A stretch of 54,515 nucleotides of DNA from a virus (IMGVR_UViG_3300010885_005167:1-54515), one strand, 5' to 3'; shown: positions 39,401 through 46,478, counted from the stretch's first letter. The notes: generated by a model not told the origin, from the letters alone. Numbers and translations: made by a program.

Positions 39401-40763
39401 AATGGGATTAGTTAGTGGAGAATATGAGTACCTTATTGATGGAAATATAGTATCTCTAAACACTCCTATTATTGGTGCTACATTAAGAGTTATATCATTT
39501 ACTGATCATGATAACATGTTAATTAGGACAGAACAGTTTGACGGATCTCCATACAGAAAGTTTGCAATGTCACTTCCTCTGCCAGCTGACGATTATGTAT
39601 GGGTATATGTTGACGGCGTTCCTTTAACAGCTAGATATGATTTTGAAATTTTAGATGATTCAAGAACTATACAAATTAGCGATGCAATAAAAGTTACTTC
39701 ATCCTCTACTGTAATTGTTACTACAATTAATCCAGCATCGTTTGGTACAGATATTCTTGGATATAGAATATTTGAAGATATGTTTGGAAAGCAAGGTATT
39801 AACCGTTTAGCAGATTTTTACACAACTTCGTTATCTAGTCCTTTACATGCTGATGATTCTGAAATTTATGTAGTGGATGGTAGTAAATTAATTTCGCCAA
39901 ATCCTGCAACTAATAGTCCTGGAGTTGTTATTATTGATGGAGAGCGCATTGAATTCTTTAAGAAAGATAATAATCGTTTAAGTCGATTAAGAAGAAGTAC
40001 TCTTGGTACAGGTCCTGCAGATGTATCTGCAATTGGAACAAAAGTAATTGATCAAAGTTTTTATCAAGATCTTCTCGGTACTGAAGTTATTTTAGTACAA
40101 AGTACATCAACAACAGCTACTACCTATGCTATTAGCGAAGTAGGAAATTCTGTTATTGGTGACGGAATTACTTTTGTACAAGGGGTGGATCTAGTTGATC
40201 AAGTTAGTGTTTATTATGGCGGAAGACAGTTACGTAAGAGTCCGTTGTACTATCACGATACTGCTATTTCTTATGATCCAACTGTTGATAGTGTTAGCAT
40301 ATTACCTCCAGAATTTACAATTACTATTAATACGCCAAGAACACCTTTGTTAGTTAATGACTCGGTTACCGGTCGACCTCCTACCGGATCGGGTTGGGTG
40401 TTCCATGAAACCACAGCCACCATGCAGATACAGCCAGGATGGATCATGCAGGATGCTAGCGGTGCTAGATACACAGTTACCTATTCAGGGCATAATACTT
40501 TGTTTAACGGCTGGGGAGTTGGATTTGCAAATAGTATAACTATAGCATGGCCATTGACATTTATTGAACCTAAAATACAACAACTTACCTTAAATATTTC
40601 AGATACAAATGGGATTGATACCGATATAAAAATTGTGCAAAAGAAAGGTCAAGTTTGGACTGGAACTGGCATAGTTTCTTTATTGGCTAGTACATCTATA
40701 CAAGCTACTTTCTTGCAAGATAAGAAAGCAATATTACCTGATAGATATTATTATGGAGAATAA
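27438..40763 (+). CDS. Giant baseplate/tail structural protein (4441 residues)
   Basis: One uninterrupted frame of 13.3 kb. I take the ATG at 27438, not the upstream in-frame GTG at 27426, because it directly follows the gp6 stop. It occupies the place of T4 gene 7 (1032 residues). The first ~250 residues include NQYYWLVNGPDSI, recurrent in T4-like baseplate giants. Internal modules: two carbohydrate-binding-like GxxVRYNGxxY segments (~1300 and ~1563), FG-GAP-like repeats (FGHSIYV, FGHKIAG, FGNEVSV; ~1960-2400), four GxGYxxxPxVxI units (~2815, 2855, 3150, 3195) and several fibre-type units VNGVTLRPGFEYVL (~780, 3955, 4057). It probably combines wedge attachment with surface-exposed binding modules. 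Function is inferred from position and repeats. Confidence 0.75.
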   Translation: MADNKKSVNLLPEYLKTDKNSKFLSGTLDPLIQTPQLERIDGFVGSKISPNYDPTTDFYINEDSNLRTNYSLEPALVFKDKESNITDVVSFDDIINELEIQGAKTNNLDRLFRSKIYSYDPYIDWDKLVNYNQYYWLVNGPDSILIDSAVNVDTDIIGMESYTMPNGYDLSNGMKIKFSLQTITTASQNKEFYVEGVGTSIKLVAVDLLQVNDSVSYIYNETFDSDAFDSYPFDGDSKLPTLPEYVTINRSSNDLNPWSRYNRWFHGEIIRITSEINNQTTVYPVTLKAKRPIVEFKPNLQLYNFGIEGIENIDLIDTNTVNVFSDVNGTVGYYVDQVLLEQGQRVVFNAAGDPSVREKIYQVNYINNILTLEEVGTALDQNSMSVNYGLLNQGTSWHYNASTSKWVGSQQRTHINQAPLFDIFDSNNDSFGNKEPGSSNFIGSKIFGYDVGTGTADSVLGFPLKYQNSVGVGSYLFKNYFMSDVVNITTNGVSSNSTTGIGYFKINIPYGTTQYPNVWQSSVDNPIPVVEIQTVINSTSTLKISSFNQLDSLSVSALINNSYAAVTINTATLTVTFDKTLKINDVVSLEIVTNSIPNSNGFYKTPLSLTNNPLNGPITDMTLSELENHLLTMVNRIDNFSGVFPGTSNLRDLSDYTKFGTRLIINSNPIAFAQMFLGKKEHNVVDALRLAADQYNQFKMNLLRVIAKIDSNVSPAAALDIALLEINASKNSYSSYYRSDMLGYGGNKVVRSSTVTNVNIVTYPIGNDFDLTSLSFKSVLVYVNDEQLAVGEDYTVLHNEITFTNLLSLGDVIDICYYPDTLGSFVPATPSKLGLYPAYAPAIYFDSSYIGNDVNVIQGHDGSILPAYNDYRDAIILEFEKRVYNNIKVSYDATVFDVNAVIPGAFRKDKYVLSDATDILTKDFIKWTGTYNIDAYTNNSFDEGNPFSWNYKGSVGQLGNTVPGHWRGIYKYFYDTDRPHTHPWEMLGYSSKPSWWDTYYSWTDNAKRSALISAIINGKTNEPPSIKVNRNYARSLFLYIVPVDNSGNLKDPASFLVSANGYTEKTSKWVFGDQGPAETAWRKSSYWPFALNAAAALLDPCTYTSTMYDTSRTQLNQLGQINYLTDDLYLNLNKLLIEGPVQTAGFGVYIVEKGLQKDLNYRDTLNQDFDYLDFNLFHKVGGFVSKDKLQILIDSIDPLSQAQGVVLPPEDYTLLLNVSNPIKSASISGVIVQKFEGKFIVKGYDKINPYFEILNPISLNSAGALSVGGKSEQFTEWASVVNNGNSGLSSIDITSTQSNTTRYYKPGQLVRYNGTFYRVKVGHTAQSTFNLALFYPLPSLPVTGGATVQLPSRFETTVTKVPYGTSYTSVQQVYDMLLGYGAYLKSQGFIFDEFNTDLNEIIDWKFTGKEFLYWSTQNWADGNLITLSPFADYLKYSFADSIVDNISTGKYEYSLLKADGKSFPIDKFRLAREDGVCTITAVDTQEGIFFATLNSVQKEHGMVFNNSTIFNDTIYDIETGYKQRRIKLSGFRTLNWNGDLSSPGFVYDSVDIVDWKTYSTYLPGKVVRYNGAYYESNIKIVNDATFDFVKWTKLNSKPESNLLPNFDYKINQFEDFYSLDIDNFDSAQQQLAQHLIGYTPRTYLNNIFTNPVSQYKFYQGFIREKGTKNAIDKLAKVGKFTRQGEVSITEDWAFRTGEYGGFSTYNELEFTLHEGISSENPYATKIVNSIPTDANPLLNYVQSASLLLTPNNFDPTASFITYPSTYDDNNIELPMAGYVRANDVTVTAYNKNSLLDIANNSLIKEGDTIWLGFLENGSWTVYRYAKQSAKIAGVFLSAPGESITFTSDINHGLSVGDIVSVVRFNDQVNGIYIVSSIPRLDQFTVASTLVTIVDATLLSYGALFKFENVRYNNTEQLAGTKDVLTANYGEKVWIDSGEDGKWKVYEKVKNYSTASNIYNTLSFPLGQKLGTAIYATDNSNVVLASAPGFDPSVFPVVKVPGIGRVWVYFKNAITGTLSKQFEYALNSISKTYCNISISSDFGYSLSYDTNKKLYVAGAPAATNVRGPNSPTGVVTLSTGAGNVRSFTSEGLVKISSKKTVINQEQTEAVLLNPYPASNDKFGHSIYVASTSATASSMLLVSAPGNNTGRVHAYSITRATLTAPISVAAHSQGITLASHVALTNGSQFGHKIAGSDSGNIIAISAPNYTATNITGVVQLFNKNLNWIQTIYSPFGTTEAFGNEVSVSADGTYIFVSSINTKTVGEPYGKVAVYKFNGTVATLHQIINNPFRHNNLKFGTAISISKDNETLVISALGINESNILYFDVDTRTGETTFDGGTTQFSAPVPESGTVYVFNNLEGYFIPSDELTNSYILTSSRYGASVAATNNRIFIGAPSTASSGSDNSTLFQYDKIDNGSSSWNLLRQQEDLVDVSTINRIALIDSLKEEVTEYLEIIDPVKGKISGLAEQELKYRSAFDPATYSIGLANNIVDADTSWIDEHVGELWWDLSTVKYTWYEQGDEIYRKNNWGKLFPGSSVDVYEWVKSDLLPSEWAAQADTNSGLTSGISGQPKYPNNSSISVKQLFNNVTNSFENVYYFWVKNKVTVPGAKNRRISSYQVSRIISDPLTYGLKFAEIVSPSSIAFANIQTSLIGNRISVNIASDSGMNNIPRHTEWILLSEGTANSVPTPLLEKKLIDSLLGHDLNGNAVPDIFLTSRNRYGTGIRPQQTLFKDRIGALRNVIEFANSVLIKNIITAGTYNFDTLNLQEPLPDLYTREYDLIVDSREVRNAVDSSLFEQATIECVISNGKIASATIVNPGYGYSLAPSVTIVADLSGAELLTEINANGQVVAVTISNSGSGFVNVPQLIVRPHTVVITTDAEWQGLWTKHQFDYNARDTNTDQDSWWIRIKNQTYNTPLYWNNVDWVDDTFNQFKDYQYVINTTEEIASLYDVAVGDYVYIKNLGDGNYAILERVSTEGNFSPFYNIVYRKAGTIQINESIWNYNNLNYDYDIATLDETLYDQIPDLEVYYILQALKNDIFVNDLKINWNLFFFAAVRYALTEQKLLDWAFKTSFINVTNQVGVLDQRPVYKLDNEQYFEEYVREVKPYHSNIRTYTSKYTYLDDLYDLTLTDFDFPSQAWTDNHTYSVGSVIVAESGTGYTTTPVVTINGGGPNVTTTATAEAYLRSGGVYKILITDPGAGYTELPSVSITGTNLTNATASAILLNQTVRKNTVGLKFNRVSSASEIGDLQVNDTFTCSGRDDKFVLSWLAEPNKLNIQPTLDGRLILSSDYTIEYYTETYNDYSKKYSRFVFLNYVPAKYQVFNITYNKSIQLYTAVDMIEQLYTGTFAISSLMTGTVFPGSVVQGLPFNYSIPWDTNNSYDVDSWSDIVTDYTSAKLVANATTGTTILYLNTTTGIVPWQEINFTNYSTNVIRSNTVVSSVNSVLNYITIDNSYYNIRYGKSTSTNVGTEIIFKTITAFNGGIVEGDRITVDGIDDYGFNGTYQVSSIIDIDRFAVISTVELSTTTTYPSAASSATLFSVLENIETNGIYIDRIVDRFSYNTESFVVDTQYAYDDVSKIVIFKDGLLAPMLTGIPIIGPYPAQEYYRAVKSSNGRLVLEFYQMTDAYYDLDINLYSDPTIEFWNTAGIIAGLSTTTTVISSTFNVDPVNYTLDGDSFLNVRSGYAPEEAVNGTVLDSLGINVYTKGEDSTALVYSGSFLVTPNDTSEALTIPWAYAGIMVHFNGEKFTQVANQTEFTLSTQFYMVGNTIHMAPQTVTGRAGFTAISIGGDYSVIDGNMVTVNNSSLVIVESLASIRDIKKVYVLIDGQEVGEIFTPIELADGTGRASVVVTGLNPTRTHTVEVWFFQSDYTNFNRVHEEIFTVSGSTVELLVAPKKSEPVSAQVIVEQNGLRLTPPAVSYYKVENNQRIYKVDNKHVRDPNTYTANDVSVYVNGVTLRPGFEYVLNESNNTITIVQGLLRNGDVIAVMGLVSGEYEYLIDGNIVSLNTPIIGATLRVISFTDHDNMLIRTEQFDGSPYRKFAMSLPLPADDYVWVYVDGVPLTARYDFEILDDSRTIQISDAIKVTSSSTVIVTTINPASFGTDILGYRIFEDMFGKQGINRLADFYTTSLSSPLHADDSEIYVVDGSKLISPNPATNSPGVVIIDGERIEFFKKDNNRLSRLRRSTLGTGPADVSAIGTKVIDQSFYQDLLGTEVILVQSTSTTATTYAISEVGNSVIGDGITFVQGVDLVDQVSVYYGGRQLRKSPLYYHDTAISYDPTVDSVSILPPEFTITINTPRTPLLVNDSVTGRPPTGSGWVFHETTATMQIQPGWIMQDASGARYTVTYSGHNTLFNGWGVGFANSITIAWPLTFIEPKIQQLTLNISDTNGIDTDIKIVQKKGQVWTGTGIVSLLASTSIQATFLQDKKAILPDRYYYGE

Positions 40764-41439
40764 ACTACCGGGCAATACAAAGATAAATACCGTTATGGAT
40801 AATAAAAACATGAGTAACTCACCTAAAGATTCAACCCTTACTGACAAAGGTACTGTCAGCATTCAAGGACATATTAAAATATTTGATCCTACAACTAAAG
40901 AAGTCTTCATTGATAAGAGAAACGCCATTCATTATGAAAACTTTTCAATTGCACTTGCACAAAGTATTTCAAACCAAGTGAATGGTACAATTGCAGAAAT
41001 GGTATTTGGAAATGGCGGAACAAGGGTAGATCCAACTGGAATTATCACTTACTTAACTCCTAACACTGTGGGTAGTGATGCTTCATTATATAATCAAACT
41101 TATTATAAAACAGTTGATGCAAGACGTCCATCTTCTTTAGATCCTGCAAGAAATTTCATGGAAAAAAGACACATTAACGGAACTGCCTATAGTGATGTGC
41201 TAATAAGTTGTCTTTTAGATTTTGGTGAACCAAGCAATCAATTGGCATTTGATACCGGAACATCGGCATCCACTAATTATATATTTGATGAATTAGGACT
41301 AAAATCTTATAGCGAGTCTGGACCAAATATGGGTTCTTTAATTACTCACGTTATCTTTCATCCTGTACAAAAGTCATTGAATAGAATGATTCAAGTTGAT
41401 TACACAATAAGAATACAAAGTATTAGTACTGGAATTTAA
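40753..41439 (+). CDS. Tail/baseplate structural protein in gp8 position
   Basis: 228 residues from the ATG at 40753, which overlaps the giant gene by 11 bases. ATG codons at 40795 and 40810 are alternatives; the latter gives MSNSPKDS and would suit the octamer at 40783. The body (NAIHYENFSIALAQSI, MVFGNGGTRVDPTGIITYL, YIFDELGLKS) is a type I know from T4-like phages as an uncharacterised virion protein near the fibre genes. Beta-rich, without catalytic motifs. It might connect fibres to the baseplate, but a direct match to T4 gp8 is not evident. Confidence 0.6.
   Translation: MENKLPGNTKINTVMDNKNMSNSPKDSTLTDKGTVSIQGHIKIFDPTTKEVFIDKRNAIHYENFSIALAQSISNQVNGTIAEMVFGNGGTRVDPTGIITYLTPNTVGSDASLYNQTYYKTVDARRPSSLDPARNFMEKRHINGTAYSDVLISCLLDFGEPSNQLAFDTGTSASTNYIFDELGLKSYSESGPNMGSLITHVIFHPVQKSLNRMIQVDYTIRIQSISTGI
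40783..40790 (+). promoter_or_regulatory. Possible late promoter (GATAAATA)
   Basis: GATAAATA, one mismatch to the T4 late octamer, inside the 5' part of the ORF that starts at 40753. It would suit initiation at the ATG at 40810 and separate expression of the fibre genes. Confidence 0.4.
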
Positions 41440-41440
41440 T

Positions 41441-42430
41441 ATGTCTCAAACAGATTACATCTTACATTTTTCAGATCCGACTACTACCACTACGATTACA
41501 GTTACCTCAAGAGCAACTGGAACAGGAATAAACAATACATCAACTAGTTTAAACTTGGTAGGTGCAGGTTATTCAAATTATGGTTTTCCAACTGCTCAAA
41601 ACTTTTTGAAGTTATTAGAAAATTTTGCAAGCCCAACGCAACCTCAACATTCAATTAAAGGTCAGTTATGGTATGATACTAGTAGCAATGTACCTGTATT
41701 AAGAATTAATAATGGAAAGTCTACACTAGACAAGTGGCCTAGTGCAAGCGGTATATATCAACAAGCAACTAATCCTAGAGATACTGGATTTTCTAGTAGC
41801 ATTCTTGATGGTGACATATGGGTTGATACAAATAATAACCAACTAAAAATAAGTAATGCCGGTACATGGACCATTGTTGGTCCAAACTTAGTAACTGGTG
41901 TTAGTAAGACAGGAATTGAGGCTACTACTGCTTCAAGCATTACTGGAGTTAGCTATCCTATTATAAAAAATTGGGTTAATGGAAATGTTGTTGAAATTAT
42001 TTCTTATGATGCATTTACTCCTAGAACTGTTATTGATGGTTTTTCAACTATTAAAGTTGGAACAAATTTAACAAATAAAATTGTTTCAAAATATAATGGA
42101 TTAGCTGATAGAGCTTCTTCATTAGAAATTTCACCAGGGGTACTTGTTACTGCTGCTAATGTTTTTACACAATCGGATTATAGTACCAGTGTATCGCCAA
42201 ACTTGGTAATAACCGGAATGATAGTTGGTTACGGAATTAATTCAAATATTCCCGATGGATATCTAAAGTGTGACAATAGTGCAGTTTCAATATCTGTATA
42301 TCCTGAATTATATGCTAAGATTGGTACAACACACGGTACCGCAGGGTCTGGAACATTTAGAACTCCTAATATGACAACATCCACACCAGTGGCATCTGGC
42401 ACATATCTAACATATATCATAAAGACATAA
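41441..42430 (+). CDS. Tail fibre protein 1, with tail-collar domain
   Basis: 329 residues. The N-terminal third carries the module shared with the next two genes: LVGAGYSNYGF, NFLKLLENFASPTQP, GQLWYDT and a second DGDIWVDTNNNQLKI. The C-terminal ~70 residues form a phage tail-collar domain (NIPDGYLKCDNSAVSISVYP ending FRTPNM), found in short-fibre and collar proteins of T4-like phages. It probably takes part in host surface binding. One base separates it from the preceding stop. Confidence 0.8.
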   Translation: MSQTDYILHFSDPTTTTTITVTSRATGTGINNTSTSLNLVGAGYSNYGFPTAQNFLKLLENFASPTQPQHSIKGQLWYDTSSNVPVLRINNGKSTLDKWPSASGIYQQATNPRDTGFSSSILDGDIWVDTNNNQLKISNAGTWTIVGPNLVTGVSKTGIEATTASSITGVSYPIIKNWVNGNVVEIISYDAFTPRTVIDGFSTIKVGTNLTNKIVSKYNGLADRASSLEISPGVLVTAANVFTQSDYSTSVSPNLVITGMIVGYGINSNIPDGYLKCDNSAVSISVYPELYAKIGTTHGTAGSGTFRTPNMTTSTPVASGTYLTYIIKT

Positions 42431-42433
42431 ACT

Positions 42434-43408
42434 ATGGCATACATTATATATAACACCGACGGTACAGTTCTTGTGTCTCTAGCAGTGGGAGATGTTGATA
42501 ATAGCACTACTAGTTTAGACCTAATTGGAAAAAACGTTGACAATTACGGTCAGTATGCTAATAACAATCTTGTTGGACTACTAACAAATTTTGCATTTAA
42601 TATACAACCACGTAGTCCTCAAATTGGACAACTTTGGTATGATACAGATAATGCCAGACTAAATGTCTATAATGGAACTTCATTTAATCCTCCCTACGGT
42701 GTACAAGTAAGTGGAACAACACCTACTCAACCAAGTGAAGGTGACTTATGGTATGATACCATTAATAGCCAATTAAAAATTCGTAATGGATCTGTATACA
42801 GAACAATTGGGCCCGACGTGTCTGGATTGTATGGTAAGTTTGGAATTTCAACTGCTCCTACAGTATTGCGAGATGATGATACAGATGTAGCACAAGCTGT
42901 TGGAGTGATGTATTCATATGGTACTGCCATAGGATTACTTACTAATGCAACATTTAATATGTCAGCAGCCGATTCACTTAATTACTTTAATACTTCTACT
43001 ACTTCTACAGTAGTAAAAGGTGTTACTGCACTTAACGATCTAGATGTCAAGGGAAATTTATATATAGATGGTATTAGACAAATACCACCTATTCAAACAT
43101 TAACCACTTATTACGATGTTAGTAGCTTTGGTGATCCTGATAATCCTGTTAATTTAGAAACTGGTAATATTGCTATTGGCAATTTTCTTGCTCTAATATT
43201 CAGTACTGCAACTAATACGTTACATAATGAAGTTGCTTATCCGTTGTATTCGGATGCAAAAGTAGTTTGTTATTACAATAGCACTCCGTCTGTTCGACGA
43301 TTTCAGTTAATTGTTGATCCATTGCATCCTGGTGTTCAAATTTGGAAATCATATGATGTTTATTATAGTGATGGTATTGGTGCATTGACCAATGTGGTAG
43401 TAATATAA
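42434..43408 (+). CDS. Tail fibre protein 2 (paralogue)
   Basis: 324 residues. Residues ~25-125 repeat the shared fibre module (LDLIGKNVDNYGQY, GQLWYDTDNARLNVYNG, EGDLWYDTINSQLKIRNG, IGPDVSG). The C-terminal ~130 residues differ from both neighbours and end in a beta-rich region (ALIFSTATNTLHNEVAYPLY) without a collar or autoprotease-like domain. Position and shared module imply a receptor-binding or fibre role with an independently exchanged tip. Confidence 0.7.
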   Translation: MAYIIYNTDGTVLVSLAVGDVDNSTTSLDLIGKNVDNYGQYANNNLVGLLTNFAFNIQPRSPQIGQLWYDTDNARLNVYNGTSFNPPYGVQVSGTTPTQPSEGDLWYDTINSQLKIRNGSVYRTIGPDVSGLYGKFGISTAPTVLRDDDTDVAQAVGVMYSYGTAIGLLTNATFNMSAADSLNYFNTSTTSTVVKGVTALNDLDVKGNLYIDGIRQIPPIQTLTTYYDVSSFGDPDNPVNLETGNIAIGNFLALIFSTATNTLHNEVAYPLYSDAKVVCYYNSTPSVRRFQLIVDPLHPGVQIWKSYDVYYSDGIGALTNVVVI

Positions 43409-43420
43409 GGAATAAACAAA

Positions 43421-44728
43421 ATGTCATATACTCTAAATAAAACTAATGGTGCTGTACTTACAGTAGTACAAGATGCATCAGTTGACCTAAGTACCGATTT
43501 AAAATTTCTAGGTAGAAATTATGCAGGTTATGGTGAATTTCAAAATGAAAATTTTATAAAATTATTGGAAAATTTTGCCAATACATCAGAACCACCAAAG
43601 CCAATTGAGGGTCAAATTTGGTACGATACAGCTAATAAACAATTAAAAGTTTATGATGTTACTGCATGGAAAGGTGTTGGAAATATTGATGTTAGTTTAG
43701 ATAATCCTTCAACTATTAGAAATCCCGCACGAGGTGATTTGTGGTATTATACAGCTGGTGAGCAGTTATATGCGTACAATGGATCTGAATATACATTAAT
43801 TGGACCTCCAACGGGCGCAGATACACAAGCTGGATGGAGAGGCGATTACGAACAATCTACCATTCAACCAAATGTTCCAATTTACAATATCAAAGCAGTT
43901 ATAGGTGCTGATATAATTGCAACAGTATCGGCCGACGAATATATATTGCAAAATGATACAACTGGAAATAATTATCCATTATATGCTGAGCAGTCTCCAC
44001 CAAAAAAATTGTATAAGGGTATAAATTTATCTGATGCACACCCTACAACTGGAATTTCTGCAACATTTAATGCCAGTACATATGCATATACCGGCGGTAC
44101 TATATTATGGGGAACTGCTGCTCATGCAATTGCGGCATCAACTGCCACCGTTGCAGGCGGTATAAGCAATCAAGTAAACACAACTACTTCTGGATATTTT
44201 CCAGTATCTTTTGTTGTAATTGATCCTGCAACGTCTTCTTCTGGTATAACTACAGTGGTAGGTAAAAGTAGCGTAAGCTGGGGATTTAATTATAATCCAT
44301 CTACTAACTATGTACAAGCAACTAGATTTGAAGGTATTGCAACTAGTGCATTATATGCTGACCTTGCTGAACGATACGAAGCAGATGCGGTCTATGAAGC
44401 TGGCACCGTTTTAGTAATTGGCGGCGATAAAGAAGTCACAGTAACCACTAGATATGCTGATACAAGGGTAGCGGGCATAGTGAGTAAAAACCCAGCCTAT
44501 ATGATGAATTCTGCGGCAGGAACTGACGAAACTCATCCCTATATTGCCTTAAAAGGTCGAGTTACGTGTAAAGTTATAGGTCCTATTATGAAAGGTGATC
44601 TATTAGTAACAAGCGCACATCCAGGGTATGCTACAACTACCACTCATCCAGAAATAGGAACCGTAATAGGAAAAGCCCTCAAAGGTTGCTCCGAAGGCTT
44701 TGGTACTATTGAAGTGTTGGTAGTCTAA
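43421..44728 (+). CDS. Tail fibre protein 3 (paralogue) with C-terminal chaperone-type domain
   Basis: 435 residues, preceded by AAGGAA. Residues ~25-130 repeat the shared module (LKFLGRNYAGYGEF, GQIWYDTANKQLKVYD, RGDLWYYTAGEQLYAYNG, LIGPP). The last ~130 residues (ADLAERYEADAVYEAGTVLV, RVAGIVSKNPAYMMNS) are a domain common at the ends of phage fibres and related to peptidase-type intramolecular chaperones that may aid trimer folding. It converges on thyA with a 4-base overlap, which ends the plus-strand virion block. Confidence 0.75.
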   Translation: MSYTLNKTNGAVLTVVQDASVDLSTDLKFLGRNYAGYGEFQNENFIKLLENFANTSEPPKPIEGQIWYDTANKQLKVYDVTAWKGVGNIDVSLDNPSTIRNPARGDLWYYTAGEQLYAYNGSEYTLIGPPTGADTQAGWRGDYEQSTIQPNVPIYNIKAVIGADIIATVSADEYILQNDTTGNNYPLYAEQSPPKKLYKGINLSDAHPTTGISATFNASTYAYTGGTILWGTAAHAIAASTATVAGGISNQVNTTTSGYFPVSFVVIDPATSSSGITTVVGKSSVSWGFNYNPSTNYVQATRFEGIATSALYADLAERYEADAVYEAGTVLVIGGDKEVTVTTRYADTRVAGIVSKNPAYMMNSAAGTDETHPYIALKGRVTCKVIGPIMKGDLLVTSAHPGYATTTTHPEIGTVIGKALKGCSEGFGTIEVLVV

Positions 44729-45606
44729 ACAGCCATTGGTGCTTTGATTGCTGCATAGCAATTGTAGTTAACTAATTTAATATCATCCATTGTGAATTTA
44801 GAGATATCTAAAATATCTTCATTAAGGATTAATGATGGAAATTCTAAAGGTTCTCTAGTTAACTGCTCTCTAACTTGTTCCAAATGATTTTCATATATAT
44901 GAGTATCACCAAAGGATATAATTAGTTCGCCTACTGACAGATTGCATACTTTTGCAATCATGTGAGTGAACAAAGCATAGCTAGCAATATTAAACGGCAC
45001 TCCGAGAAACATGTCTGCACTACGCTGATACATGTGGCAACTTAATTTACCATTGCTTACATAGAACTGCGCCATCATATGGCAAGGTGGTAATGCCATT
45101 GATTCTAACTCGCCGGGATTCCATGCACTAATAATATGTCTACGTCCGTATGGATCTTTTTTAATACCATTAATCAATGTTTGTAACTGATCTATATGCT
45201 TAACTGCCATACGATTTGCACCAAACACCGGAGCACGCCATTGTCGCCATTGAACACCATATACTCGACCCAAGTCGCCTTTGAATCTTGCTTTTGGTTT
45301 CCAATAGTCTGCACTAGCATTTTCAGACCAAATAGTATTTTCTGTGCTATTACGGCTACCGTGTAGTATTTCTTTTAGACGATTCTCATCTCCGCTACCT
45401 TCAATAAACCATAACAGTTCACTAACAACTGATTTCCAGGCTAACCGTTTTGTGGTAATTGCTGGAAATCCTTGTTGTAGGTCAAATTTTAATTGTAGTC
45501 CAAATTTACTAATAGTTCCAACGCCGGTGCGATCCGGGCGATGTTCACCTGTTTCTAAAATTTCTTTTAGAAGAGTTAGATATCCTTGTTCTTGATGCAT
45601 TATCAA
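44725..45606 (-). CDS. thyA: Thymidylate synthase ThyA
   Basis: 293 residues, in the normal range. It methylates dUMP to dTMP with methylene-tetrahydrofolate, raising the dTTP pool for replication. Motifs: RPDRTGVGT (folate/phosphate region), the catalytic Cys in LPPCHMMAQFYV (C175), the QRSADMFLGVPFNIA block, and the DTHIYENH end motif. It overlaps the preceding gene (TGATAATG arrangement at 45603-45606); an ATG at 45600 is an alternative start. T4 td carries an intron, but this copy is uninterrupted. Confidence 0.97.
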   Translation of the reverse strand: MIMHQEQGYLTLLKEILETGEHRPDRTGVGTISKFGLQLKFDLQQGFPAITTKRLAWKSVVSELLWFIEGSGDENRLKEILHGSRNSTENTIWSENASADYWKPKARFKGDLGRVYGVQWRQWRAPVFGANRMAVKHIDQLQTLINGIKKDPYGRRHIISAWNPGELESMALPPCHMMAQFYVSNGKLSCHMYQRSADMFLGVPFNIASYALFTHMIAKVCNLSVGELIISFGDTHIYENHLEQVREQLTREPLEFPSLILNEDILDISKFTMDDIKLVNYNCYAAIKAPMAV

Positions 45607-46250
45607 GCAATCTCAACAGACTTTTTTGATTTTGTTTCTTTTGCTTTGGGAGGATCAATAGCATCTGCCATTCTACGGAAATTAGCAGCATCTTTTGCCA
45701 GCTTGTCAGCTTTGGAGCGATATTGTTTTGCTACTAGTACTGGATCAGAAATGTCTTCACTAGATTCAGCAACTACTGATTTTACTGTAGTATGAATTAC
45801 TTCATCTGTTGTAATGATTTCTTCCTTACCACGAGTTGTTTCTGTGGGTTTTTGACTTCCATCGGACACTGCTAGGTCTTCTATTTTAATTCCCTTTTGA
45901 GTAGCAATCAGTTGATTGACCTCATTTAGTGGAATAGCAGTTTTATTGTTTGGAGTCATTAGCACAATGTTAGTTGGAACTTTTTTAAGGTGCCCATTGG
46001 AATGTAGGAATTGCAACATAACAGTTCCGTCGGGAAAGCGTCGCACGGCTAATACATCTGCAAGTTCATTGGCTTGTTGTCCAGCATCGCTTTCAATCAA
46101 GCTCATTAATGAATCGTGATATGAATCAGTTAATCCGTTGGTTCCTACCACTAATGCGTTAGCAGGCTCTCCGGGCAAAGCCCGGTAAACAACCGCAACT
46201 CTTGCTGAATTGTTCTTCATTTTTCCTACATGTTTTGTATCGTTAGCCAT
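45603..46250 (-). CDS. Conserved T4-like phage protein of unknown function
   Basis: 215 residues. The N-terminal half is conserved-looking (NDTKHVGKMKNN, DSYHDSLMSLIESDAGQQAN, HLKKVPTNIVLMTPN) and resembles proteins I know from many T4-like aquatic phages, all uncharacterised. The C-terminal half is charged, low complexity and ends in a basic KETKSKKS region. It is the second of a run of genes leading to thyA. No catalytic motif is visible. Confidence 0.65.
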   Translation of the reverse strand: MANDTKHVGKMKNNSARVAVVYRALPGEPANALVVGTNGLTDSYHDSLMSLIESDAGQQANELADVLAVRRFPDGTVMLQFLHSNGHLKKVPTNIVLMTPNNKTAIPLNEVNQLIATQKGIKIEDLAVSDGSQKPTETTRGKEEIITTDEVIHTTVKSVVAESSEDISDPVLVAKQYRSKADKLAKDAANFRRMADAIDPPKAKETKSKKSVEIA

Positions 46251-46265
46251 GCGAATCTCCTTATA

Positions 46266-46478
46266 TTATTCTGCGGCTGCAGGTTGATCTTCAGCTTTTG
46301 GAGGCATTGCTGCATTCAAAAATACATTGAGTTTGTCGTACATTGTACCAACTGCTGTCATTTCGTTAGCAGCAAACGCACCGCGCCGACTAGCAACTTC
46401 TACAATTGAACGCAGATTTGCTAAGTCGGTGAGCGTAAGCTCTGGCTGTTGTGTTGCTTCTTGAGTCTGTTCTTCCAT
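46266..46478 (-). CDS. Small conserved phage protein
   Basis: 70 residues. The core LTDLANLRSIVEVASRRGAF followed by MTAVGTMYDKLNVFL is a pattern I recall in small uncharacterised proteins of T4-like cyano- and pelagiphages. Helical, with an acidic Glu/Gln head and a Pro/Ala tail. It lies between two other small genes of the thyA group. Function unknown. Confidence 0.65.
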   Translation of the reverse strand: MEEQTQEATQQPELTLTDLANLRSIVEVASRRGAFAANEMTAVGTMYDKLNVFLNAAMPPKAEDQPAAAE

